From an uncultured Alphaproteobacteria bacterium (GTDB taxonomy: Bacteria > Pseudomonadota > Alphaproteobacteria > HIMB59 > GCA-002718135), in the NCBI GenBank assembly GCA_902621855.1, contig CACNNQ010000003.1:62001-126000 (forward strand): a stretch of 64,000 nt of DNA. The letters are read 5' to 3'. Below are positions 16,249 through 23,939 of this stretch, piece after piece. Positions within the stretch are counted from its first letter, which is position 1, and every line of letters begins with the position of its first letter. Position numbers and translations under genes: made by a program. A model generated the notes under the pieces. The model worked only from the letters and a program-made list of their open reading frames with translations. It made no database searches and was not told the DNA's origin.

Positions 16249-17382
16249 GTGGGGACAATATCACTTAAAAATATTTCAAAATCATTTGGGCCTACACAAG
16301 TACTTAATAATTTGAATGTTGATATAAACGATGGAGAATTCTTAACATTAGTTGGTCCATCTGGTTGTGGTAAATCTACGTTACTTAGAATTATTGCAGG
16401 ATTGGAACAGCAGACTTCAGGTGATGTATTAATAGATAATAAAAATGTAAATAAAGTTAGAGCCAGTAAAAGAGATTTGGCAATGGTCTTCCAATCATAT
16501 GCTCTTTATCCTCATCTCACAGTAAGAAGAAATTTAGAAACTCCATTAAGACTAAGAGACTATAATGCATTTGAAAGACTACCATTAATCGGTAATTTTT
16601 CTCCAAGCAAAAAAGAGAAAACAGAATCTATAAATCAATTAGTAAATAAAACTTCTGAAACTCTAAAAATTTCAGAACTATTAGATAGAAAACCTGGACA
16701 ATTGTCAGGCGGTCAAAGACAAAGAGTTGCTCTTGGTCGTGCTATGGTTAGAGAGCCTGTTGCCTTTTTAATGGATGAACCTCTTTCAAATTTAGATGCG
16801 GCTTTGAGAGTTCATATGCGATCTGAACTATCTGAACTTCATAATTCACTTAAAACTACTTTTGTATATGTAACACATGATCAAGCAGAAGCATTAACTA
16901 TGTCTTCTCGAATGGCTGTTATGATTGATGGAAATTTATTACAGCTAGATACACCTCAAGAAGTATATGACAATCCTTCCTCATTAAGTGTAGCTCAATT
17001 TGTTGGAAGTCCAAAAATAAATATATTTAAAGGAACTGCGGACTCTGGTGGGACGGTAAGTTTTCTCAACGTTAATCTTAAAAGAAAAAGTTCTGAAAGT
17101 AATACAGATTTACATATTGGTATTCGACCAGAACATTTAGAAATTACAAATGAAAGTAATGAAAATACATTTAGTGGAACGGTTGCATATAGAGAAAATT
17201 TAGGTTCAGATATTTTCTTTCATGTAAATATTGAAGACGGTTCAAATAAAATAATTGTAAGAGGCTTACCACAATTTACACACCAAATTTCAAATGGTTC
17301 TAGTGTAAATATAAAAAGAGTTTCAGATAAAGCATTACTATTTAATCAAGCAGGAATGAGGGTTCAATTTACTAATGCATAA
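16249..17382 (+). CDS. CUT1-type ABC importer ATPase, UgpC/MsmK-like
   Basis: A 377-residue ABC ATPase with Walker A GPSGCGKST (36-44), Q-loop FQSYALYPHL, signature LSGGQRQRV (152-160), Walker B FLMDEP (173-178), the H-loop VYVTHDQAEA, and a C-terminal TOBE domain. It starts with GTG, placed by an AGGGGG ribosome site 5 bases upstream; an ATG 4 bases earlier is out of frame. Between the Q-loop and signature it carries an extra polar insertion (about residues 104-125) not usual in UgpC. It overlaps the next permease by 8 bases. It is the only CUT1-type ATPase in the window, so it may also energise the ATPase-less importer at 4.7-7.7 kb. Confidence 0.88.
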   Translation: MGTISLKNISKSFGPTQVLNNLNVDINDGEFLTLVGPSGCGKSTLLRIIAGLEQQTSGDVLIDNKNVNKVRASKRDLAMVFQSYALYPHLTVRRNLETPLRLRDYNAFERLPLIGNFSPSKKEKTESINQLVNKTSETLKISELLDRKPGQLSGGQRQRVALGRAMVREPVAFLMDEPLSNLDAALRVHMRSELSELHNSLKTTFVYVTHDQAEALTMSSRMAVMIDGNLLQLDTPQEVYDNPSSLSVAQFVGSPKINIFKGTADSGGTVSFLNVNLKRKSSESNTDLHIGIRPEHLEITNESNENTFSGTVAYRENLGSDIFFHVNIEDGSNKIIVRGLPQFTHQISNGSSVNIKRVSDKALLFNQAGMRVQFTNA

Positions 17383-18331
17383 TTCAAAAGCTCACATATG
17401 GTTTATTGCACCAGCAATCATACTGATGATAATTATTTTAATTTTTCCTCTTTTTCTTGCAGGAGGAATTTCTTTTACTGACTATAATTTAGGAAACAAA
17501 ACATTCGAGTGGGTTGGACTAGAAAATTATGACAAAATGTTCAATCGAAAAACATATGTCAAAATGATTTGGGCCACAGCAACGTATGTTATTGTTGTCG
17601 TTCCAATTTCTGTTGTACTTGGATTATGTGCTGCTATGCTCTTAAATTCACTAAGGTTTGGCGCTGATATATATAAAACAATTTTCTTTCTTCCAGTTAT
17701 GGCAACTCTTCTTGCCATGGCAATTGCATGGGAATTTACTCTTCATCCAACATTAGGAATTGTAAATAGTTTTTTAGCAAATGGGTGTGGAGGAGTTAGA
17801 GAATTCATTCTTGGTTTTCATTGGTTACCTTGGGTAGACTCACAAGAAAGCTGGTATGCTGTAGCATGTGCAAACAACATGGATTTTCCATATTGGTTAA
17901 AACAAAAAAATACTGCGATTTGGACAGTATGTTTCATAGGAATTTGGCAGGCTTTTGGTTTTAACATGGTTTTATATTTGGCTGGTTTAACAAGTATACC
18001 AAGAGAGTTATACCAAGCTGCAGAAATGGATGGAGCTAAATCTACTTGGGAGCAATTTAAACTTGTTACATGGCCAATGCTTGGTCCAACAACGTTGTTT
18101 GTTGTGACTATTACTACCATTAGAACGTTTCAAGTATTTGATACCATCGAAATTCTTACTAAGGGTGGTCCGTCAAAAACAACGTATGTCATGATGTATG
18201 CAATCTTTGAAAAAGCTATTCAACAAAACTTAACAAGTATCGGTGCAGCAATCACTGTTGTCTTTATTGGATTTATTCTTGTGTTAACGTTTTTCCAAAG
18301 ATATGTCATTGAGAAGAGGGTTCATTATTAA
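17375..18331 (+). CDS. ABC importer permease, UgpA/MalF-like
   Basis: A 318-residue permease with six predicted membrane segments and the EAA loop ELYQAAEMDGAKSTWEQFKL. It is longer than UgpA because a periplasmic loop (about residues 125-170) contains WLPWVD, an aromatic-rich stretch and two cysteines (NGCGG and VACANN) that could form a disulfide. It overlaps the ATPase gene by 8 bases and shares one base with the next permease. It is part of the importer divergent from phnA-phnY; the unusual loop may contact the dedicated binding protein. Confidence 0.85.
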   Translation: MHNSKAHIWFIAPAIILMIIILIFPLFLAGGISFTDYNLGNKTFEWVGLENYDKMFNRKTYVKMIWATATYVIVVVPISVVLGLCAAMLLNSLRFGADIYKTIFFLPVMATLLAMAIAWEFTLHPTLGIVNSFLANGCGGVREFILGFHWLPWVDSQESWYAVACANNMDFPYWLKQKNTAIWTVCFIGIWQAFGFNMVLYLAGLTSIPRELYQAAEMDGAKSTWEQFKLVTWPMLGPTTLFVVTITTIRTFQVFDTIEILTKGGPSKTTYVMMYAIFEKAIQQNLTSIGAAITVVFIGFILVLTFFQRYVIEKRVHY

Positions 18332-19224
18332 TGGAAGCTAAACAATATATTGGGGAAGGTTGGAAGCATGCAATCTTAATTATTGGTGCTATCGTAGTGA
18401 TGCTCCCTTTTTATATGATGGTTTCAATGTCATTAAAATCTCAGCAAGAAATCCAATCAATTTCTGGTGGTCTCATTGGTGCGCAAGAAACTCAAACGTT
18501 TCCCGTATGTGTTAAAACTGGCTATTCAGAAGAAACATGTACAATGAAGCCATATCAATACAACTATTGGTTTGCTTTTGAAAAAGCTCCTATTCCTAGA
18601 TACTTAATGAATGGTGTCATTGTTACTTTATCAATCTTCATTATTCAGGTTCTAGTCGCCTTACCATGCGCGTATGCACTTGCCAAGTTACGGTTTTACG
18701 GACGAGAATTTGTTTTCTCGATGGTTTTGTTTTGCTTGCTCATTCCAGTTCACGGAATCGCGCTTCCATTATATGTTATGTTGGCTCAGGCAGGATTAGT
18801 TGACACCTATTCCGCCTTAATACTCCCCTGGACCATATCGGTGTTTGGAATTTTTTTAATGCGGCAATTTTTTATGACTGTGCCCGATGAATTAATTGAT
18901 GCCGCCAGGATGGACGGAATGGGAGAGTACGCAATTGTATGGAAAGTAATGCTTCCAACTGCAATACCAGCGTTACTTGCTTTTGCAATATTCTCAGTTG
19001 TTGCACACTGGAATGATTATTTCTGGCCTCGTATGGTAATAACAGGAAATAGAGATCTCTTTACTCCGCCGCTTGGCATAAGAGAATTCAGAGGTGGAAT
19101 TGATAGTGACGAATTTGGTCCTATGATGGCTTCGATAGTTACAGTAACTGTTCCTCTTATTGTTGCTTTTATAATCGCACAAAAACGATTTATTGAAGGA
19201 ATTACTTTGACAGGCATGAAGTAA
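18331..19224 (+). CDS. ABC importer permease, UgpE/MalG-like
   Basis: A 297-residue permease with six predicted membrane segments and the EAA loop ELIDAARMDGMGEYAIVWKV. The first periplasmic loop is enlarged (about residues 45-85) and has two cysteines, in FPVCVKTG and EETCTMKP, mirroring the cysteine pair in the partner permease. The start overlaps the UgpA-like stop by one base, so translation is coupled. It completes the ATPase-permease-permease half of the importer whose binding protein is probably at 12.0-13.3 kb. Confidence 0.85.
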   Translation: MEAKQYIGEGWKHAILIIGAIVVMLPFYMMVSMSLKSQQEIQSISGGLIGAQETQTFPVCVKTGYSEETCTMKPYQYNYWFAFEKAPIPRYLMNGVIVTLSIFIIQVLVALPCAYALAKLRFYGREFVFSMVLFCLLIPVHGIALPLYVMLAQAGLVDTYSALILPWTISVFGIFLMRQFFMTVPDELIDAARMDGMGEYAIVWKVMLPTAIPALLAFAIFSVVAHWNDYFWPRMVITGNRDLFTPPLGIREFRGGIDSDEFGPMMASIVTVTVPLIVAFIIAQKRFIEGITLTGMK

Positions 19225-19238
19225 ATTCTTATCTACTG

Positions 19239-20087
19239 ATGACATTGTCAGTAAATTTTATTTTTATCTTAATTCTTGTTTCTGCTTTATGTCATGCAGT
19301 TTGGAGTGCTATAATAAAATCAAGTAAGAACCCTTTATCGTTAATGGGTATAACATCTGTCTTAGAAGTTACTATTTTTTTACCTTTAACATTTACTGTT
19401 ACATTTCCAACTTTAGAGGTTTGGTATTTTTTAATTGCAACCGTAATCATTCATGTCTTCTACAGACTAAATGTTATCTACTCATATAGGTACGGTGATC
19501 TCTCTTACATATATCCAATTTCTAGAGGAAGTTCATGTTTGTTTGTAGCGATCATTAGTATTTTATTTTTAAGTTCTGATATTAGTTTTGCTGGTTTTGT
19601 TGGAATATTAATTGTTTGTATTGGATTATTTTTAATTTCTTATTCTAAAAATTTATCTTTTAACTTTAGAGGTTTTGCTCTCGCAATATCAACGGCTATT
19701 CTAATTACTGCTTACACTTTAGTTGACGGGGTCGGGGTTAGACTTGCTGAAAATGGTTTTTCCTATATTTACTGGCTCTTCACACTTAATGGAATACCTT
19801 TACTAATTATCGGTTTGATCTCTAAAGATGGTTTACGAAAAAGAGAAACATACACTTTTAGATCTGGGATTGCTGCTGGTGTCTTTGCAACAAGTAGTTA
19901 CGCAATTGTTGTTTGGAGTATGCAATTTATAGAAATAGCTTATGTCTCTAGTATTAGAGAGATAAGCATTGTGTTTGCTGCAATTATTGGAATGCTTTTC
20001 TTATTTGAGAAAAATGCAAAATCTCGAATAATACCCTCTATTTTAATAGTGAGTGGTATTTCGGTTGTTTATTTTCAAATTCTATAA
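19239..20087 (+). CDS. EamA/DMT-family permease
   Basis: A 282-residue protein with about ten hydrophobic segments in two similar halves, as in drug/metabolite transporters of the EamA family. It starts 14 bases after the ABC permease on the same strand and may be co-transcribed. Family members export or import amino acids, nucleotide sugars or other metabolites, and the substrate cannot be read here. A link to phosphonate metabolism is only positional. Confidence 0.8.
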   Translation: MTLSVNFIFILILVSALCHAVWSAIIKSSKNPLSLMGITSVLEVTIFLPLTFTVTFPTLEVWYFLIATVIIHVFYRLNVIYSYRYGDLSYIYPISRGSSCLFVAIISILFLSSDISFAGFVGILIVCIGLFLISYSKNLSFNFRGFALAISTAILITAYTLVDGVGVRLAENGFSYIYWLFTLNGIPLLIIGLISKDGLRKRETYTFRSGIAAGVFATSSYAIVVWSMQFIEIAYVSSIREISIVFAAIIGMLFLFEKNAKSRIIPSILIVSGISVVYFQIL

Positions 20088-20122
20088 GGGAAAAATATAG
20101 ACTTTTTGCACGAAAATTTTAT

Positions 20123-20293
20123 ATGAATTTTATGACTGAGGATATTGTAGAAGTAGATCCAAAAACCGAAACTATCTCTTGCGATGGTGGTGAAGATGGT
20201 TTAGGACATCCCGCAGTTTATTATACCTTTAATAATGAGAACAAAATTGTTTGTGGTTATTGTGGTAAAATATTTATAAAAAAAGAAGAGTAG
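20123..20293 (+). CDS. CHCC-type zinc-finger protein (NDUFS6-like)
   Basis: A 56-residue protein found by eye. It carries the zinc ligands Cys20, His29, Cys44 and Cys47 in the pattern C-x8-H-x14-C-x2-C, with the family-typical GLGHPAVYY around the histidine and VCGYCGK at the C-terminus. This is the zf-CHCC domain of the mitochondrial complex I subunit NDUFS6, conserved as a small protein in Alphaproteobacteria, where it is thought to support complex I. A second ATG three codons later is a possible start. It is followed after 2 bases by the TIGR02300 gene. Confidence 0.8.
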   Translation: MNFMTEDIVEVDPKTETISCDGGEDGLGHPAVYYTFNNENKIVCGYCGKIFIKKEE

Positions 20294-20295
20294 AA

Positions 20296-20649
20296 ATGTA
20301 CAAAGAATCTTGGGGTCAAAAAAGAATTTGTCCAATGTGTAGCAAACAATACTACGACCTGGGAAGAACAGAACTGGAATGTCCAGAATGTGGTAAACTA
20401 ATTGAAGTAACCACAATGACCAGACCAAGACGTGGTAGAAAACCTGGTAGTACTAATGCTGCCCCTCTAACAAATCCTATTCCTGCAAAACCAAAAGAAA
20501 AAGATGACGATCTTGATATCGATAATTTGGATTTGGATAACAACGAAGATAATCTTGAGGATGATACTGTTTTATTAGAAGACGAAACAGAAATTGATCC
20601 AATAGCCGAAGGTATTAAGCCTAAAGAAGACGGCGAAGAAGAATACTAA
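20296..20649 (+). CDS. TIGR02300 (FYDLN acid) family zinc-ribbon protein
   Basis: A 117-residue protein with an N-terminal zinc ribbon (CPMC at residues 13-16, then CPEC), including the family core QYYDLGRTELECPECG, followed by a basic RPRRGRKPG stretch and a long acidic tail rich in Asp and Glu. This layout defines TIGR02300, a family restricted to Alphaproteobacteria and of unknown function. It is a useful taxonomic marker. It lies 2 bases after the CHCC zinc-finger gene. Confidence 0.88.
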   Translation: MYKESWGQKRICPMCSKQYYDLGRTELECPECGKLIEVTTMTRPRRGRKPGSTNAAPLTNPIPAKPKEKDDDLDIDNLDLDNNEDNLEDDTVLLEDETEIDPIAEGIKPKEDGEEEY

Positions 20650-20671
20650 AATTTTAATATAAATTTAGAAG

Positions 20672-21910
20672 ATGTTTAAGGTACTACAAAACACTTGGGC
20701 CCTTTTTTTTGGCTTTGCTTTAATTAGTCTTGGTCACGGTTTGCAAGGAACACTAATCGGTGTTCGTTCTGTTTTAGAAGGTTTTAGTTTTTTTGCATCA
20801 GGACTTATTATAGCTGGTTATTACGTTGGATACTTAACTGGCGCATTAACAATTCCAATATTTTTACAACGTGTTGGTCATATAAGAGTTTTTGCAGCTT
20901 TAGCATCGCTTGCCTCTATCGCTATATTATTACACTCAGTATTTGTGCATCCTTATTCATGGATGTTTATACGAATATTAACTGGTTTAAGTCTTGCTGG
21001 AATTTATGTGATTATGGAGAGCTGGTTGAATGAAAAATCAACTAATCAAACTCGCGGTCAATTACTTTCCGTTTACATGATTATTACTTTTGTATTTGTT
21101 GGAGCAGGACAATTTTTATTAAATTTAGGTGATCCTGCTAAAGTTGATTTATTTATTTTAGTATCAATCTTATTATCATTCGCACTTCTTCCTATTCTTT
21201 TATCTTCAACAGAACAACCTAATACAGAAAGTCCTAAATTTTTTTCTTTAAGAGAATTTTATACTGTTTCACCTTTAGGTTTTGTTGGCGCCTTAGCAAC
21301 TGGTTTATCGCATAGTGCGGTTTTTGGGTACGGTGCAATTTATGCATCATCTATTAATTTAAGCTTATTTGAAATTTCTCTGTATATGATGATTATAACG
21401 TCAGCTGGCGCCCTATCTCAATGGCCTATTGGGTATTTGTCAGATAGAATTGATAGACGTATTATTCTTATTGGTGTTTCTTTTCTGGCTTCAGGTTTGA
21501 GTTTATTTTTTGTTTTTGAAAACTTTATGCCACTAACATTGTTCTTAATTTTTACTGGTCTTTTTTCAGTTGCATGTTTACCAATGTATTCACTTACCGT
21601 TGCTCATACAAATGACTTCTTACAACCTAATGAGATAGTATCAGCAAGTGCAACCTTTGGTATACTTATTGGTATTGGATCAATTATCGGACCTTTGTTT
21701 GTTTCTGGATCCATGGAAATTTTAGGAGCGGTAGGTTTTTATATTTATTTATTTTTAATACACGGACTACTAGGACTGTTTGGTTTGTATAGAATGACAC
21801 AAAGAACTAAACCCCGTGATCTTGAATCACAATACAACCCTTTACCACGAAATATTAGTCCTGCCGGTATGGAAATGAACCCCGTTACTGAGCCAACTGA
21901 GGACGAGTAA
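20672..21910 (+). CDS. MFS transporter, YcaD-like
   Basis: A 412-residue major facilitator with twelve predicted membrane segments, an N-terminal LISLGHGLQGTLIGVR motif and the loop motif GYLSDRIDRR between segments 8 and 9 region, as in YcaD-type MFS permeases. The C-terminal tail is cytoplasmic and polar, ending in acidic residues. Substrate unknown. It starts 22 bases after the TIGR02300 gene and its 3-prime end overlaps that of convergent msrQ by 26 bases. Confidence 0.82.
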   Translation: MFKVLQNTWALFFGFALISLGHGLQGTLIGVRSVLEGFSFFASGLIIAGYYVGYLTGALTIPIFLQRVGHIRVFAALASLASIAILLHSVFVHPYSWMFIRILTGLSLAGIYVIMESWLNEKSTNQTRGQLLSVYMIITFVFVGAGQFLLNLGDPAKVDLFILVSILLSFALLPILLSSTEQPNTESPKFFSLREFYTVSPLGFVGALATGLSHSAVFGYGAIYASSINLSLFEISLYMMIITSAGALSQWPIGYLSDRIDRRIILIGVSFLASGLSLFFVFENFMPLTLFLIFTGLFSVACLPMYSLTVAHTNDFLQPNEIVSASATFGILIGIGSIIGPLFVSGSMEILGAVGFYIYLFLIHGLLGLFGLYRMTQRTKPRDLESQYNPLPRNISPAGMEMNPVTEPTEDE

Positions 21911-22490
21911 GTCTTTTAAATATTCTATGAAGTAATAAGAGAATAATTATTCCCATATAAATGACTGGTTCGGTTTTATCAGCACGAACTAAAACATAAA
22001 AATGCATACTAGCTAGTATCGCTACTGGGTAAATTAAATAATGAATTTTCTTCCATAATTTAAAACCTAATCGTTTAATCATATTGTTTGTTGAAGTGCT
22101 CGCAAGCGGAATTAAAAAAAGAAAACTTATAAAACCAAAAGTTATAAATGGTCTTTTTATAATATCTTGTACGATAAATTGCATATCTAAAAAATGATCT
22201 AAAACTATGTAAGTGGAGAAATGCAAACAGACATAATAGAACGCAAAAAGTCCAATCATTCTTCGTAATACAACTATCGATTTTAAAGGTTTAATATTTG
22301 ATAGAGTAGTAATCATAAGAGTTATTATTATTAATCTGAGAGCCATCAGACCTAACTCATCCATTAGTTTTTCAATTGGATTTACTCCAAGATTTCCAGT
22401 AACAAATTGGTACGCCCAGAGTAGACTAGGAAATAAAATTAAAATAAATAAGACAGGTTTACTGCGATTAAAATTTCTTGTTGAAAACAT
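21885..22490 (-). CDS. msrQ: Protein-methionine-sulfoxide reductase heme-binding subunit
   Basis: A 201-residue membrane protein of the ferric reductase-like (YedZ/MsrQ) family with about six membrane segments. Candidate b-heme ligands are the histidines in YVCLHFSTY and in WKKIHYLIYP and ASMHFYV. MsrQ passes electrons from the quinone pool or a flavin reductase to periplasmic MsrP. It starts immediately after the msrP stop codon (3 bases apart), so the two are co-expressed. The start could alternatively be an ATG that overlaps the msrP stop, but that one is out of frame. Confidence 0.88.
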   Translation of the reverse strand: MFSTRNFNRSKPVLFILILFPSLLWAYQFVTGNLGVNPIEKLMDELGLMALRLIIITLMITTLSNIKPLKSIVVLRRMIGLFAFYYVCLHFSTYIVLDHFLDMQFIVQDIIKRPFITFGFISFLFLIPLASTSTNNMIKRLGFKLWKKIHYLIYPVAILASMHFYVLVRADKTEPVIYMGIIILLLLHRIFKRLTRPQLAQ

Positions 22491-22493
22491 TCA

Positions 22494-23411
22494 TTAATAA
22501 AATTTAGTCAAATCTAAATCTTTATAGAGATGTGCTACTTCTTTTTCATAGCCATTAAACATAAGTGTTTCTCTTCTTTTAAACTCTCCAATTCGTCTCT
22601 CTGTTCCTTGACTCCATCTTGGATGATTAACATTAGGATTAACATTAGCATAAAAACCATATTCCCAAGGAGCTAAAGTTTCCCAAGATGTTTCAGGTTG
22701 AGTATCTAAAAATCTAATTTCCACAATTGATTTAATTGATTTGAAACCATACTTCCATGGAACTACTAATCTGATGGGTGCACCATTTTGATTAGGCATT
22801 TCATGACCATACAATCCAGTTGCTAGTATTGTAAGGGGATTCATTGCTTCATCCATTCGTAGCCCTTCTCTATATGGCCAAATAATTGTTCTCTTTTGCT
22901 GACCTGGCATTTCTTCCGGCCTGAAAACAGTTACAAACTGAACATACTTTGCTGAACTTAAAGGTTCGGCCATTTTTATAAGTTCAGATAACTGAAAACC
23001 TTGCCAAGGAATAACCATGGACCATGCTTCAACACATCTCAATCGATAAACTCTATCTTCTATTGTTACATTTGATAAAATTTTTTCTAAATCAAATGTT
23101 TGAGGCTTTTTCACAAGACCATCTATTTTTATTGTCCATGGCCTAGGTTTAAAATTTCCAGAATTTAAATGGGGATGTTTTTTATGAGTCCCAAACTCAT
23201 AAAAATTATTGTAGGTTGTGATTTCTTCGTAGGAATTAAGTTTATCGTTTTCATTTAGATTTTTAGTATAAATTGAAAGATCACTATCGTGGTTTGCAAA
23301 TGCTGATGAGGTAATCGTTGCTAGCATGGCGCTAGCTAAAGATCCCTTTATAAACTTACGTCTATTTAAATATGTCTTATAGGGTGTGATTTCAGATCCT
23401 AAAATTTTCAT
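22494..23411 (-). CDS. msrP: Protein-methionine-sulfoxide reductase catalytic subunit
   Basis: A 305-residue molybdopterin oxidoreductase with a Tat signal (NRRKFIKGSLASAM) and the molybdenum-ligand cysteine in YRLRCVEAWSMVIPW. Later motifs GAPIRLVVPWKYGFKSIKSI and PRWSQGTERRIG are typical of MsrP/YedY. It repairs oxidised methionines in periplasmic proteins with electrons from MsrQ, encoded directly downstream. An upstream cytochrome c gene on the same strand, 51 bases away, may be a partner. The window includes no molybdopterin biosynthesis genes. Confidence 0.92.
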   Translation of the reverse strand: MKILGSEITPYKTYLNRRKFIKGSLASAMLATITSSAFANHDSDLSIYTKNLNENDKLNSYEEITTYNNFYEFGTHKKHPHLNSGNFKPRPWTIKIDGLVKKPQTFDLEKILSNVTIEDRVYRLRCVEAWSMVIPWQGFQLSELIKMAEPLSSAKYVQFVTVFRPEEMPGQQKRTIIWPYREGLRMDEAMNPLTILATGLYGHEMPNQNGAPIRLVVPWKYGFKSIKSIVEIRFLDTQPETSWETLAPWEYGFYANVNPNVNHPRWSQGTERRIGEFKRRETLMFNGYEKEVAHLYKDLDLTKFY

Positions 23412-23462
23412 AATAATAATATATATCTTAAATATTAAAATTGAAGATTTGCTTCAATAATC

Positions 23463-23870
23463 TTAGCTTTTAAAATGGGAATTATATTTATTTAGTATTT
23501 TTTCTGGCCATGTACTTTTAATAAATTCAAGAATGGACCAAACATCGTCATCTGATAACGTATCATTAGCAAGCATTTTACCTTCATAATCAGGAATTAT
23601 TTTTTTAAAACCATATTTAATTACATGAAATAAATACTCTGGGGAATGGTGCCATGTATGACCTGTGCCATTGAGAGGAGGAGCTCTTCGATGACCATCT
23701 TCATCTAACGATTTATTCCACTCTTCATGACCAGCTAAATTACCCATATGACATCCAGCACAATTTTCAGCATATAATTTCATACCTTTAAAAATATCAA
23801 CTTCTGCTGCATGAATACCCGGACCAATGGATAGGATTGTGAGTGTAGTAATAAATTTCAAGATTTGCAT
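23463..23870 (-). CDS. Periplasmic cytochrome c
   Basis: A 135-residue secreted protein with a signal peptide (likely cut after IHAA) and a single heme-binding CAGCH motif; a methionine in GKMLAND is a candidate distal ligand. A His-rich loop (GHRRAPPLNGTGHTWHH) is unusual and could bind metal. It precedes msrPQ on the same strand, suggesting a role in periplasmic redox, although the established MsrPQ electron path does not need a soluble cytochrome. It is divergent from the YejA-like gene with 69 bases between. Confidence 0.82.
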   Translation of the reverse strand: MQILKFITTLTILSIGPGIHAAEVDIFKGMKLYAENCAGCHMGNLAGHEEWNKSLDEDGHRRAPPLNGTGHTWHHSPEYLFHVIKYGFKKIIPDYEGKMLANDTLSDDDVWSILEFIKSTWPEKILNKYNSHFKS

Positions 23871-23939
23871 TTAGACTATATATTTTTTTAAATTTATATT
23901 TCATTACAAATATATCTTTTTTTTTGATAGAATATATAA

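Noticed and set aside
1..19224. Pho boxes in the phosphorus island
   Set aside because: I scanned spacers for tandem CTGTCAT-like repeats and found none I could defend in this AT-rich DNA; a weight-matrix scan would be decisive.
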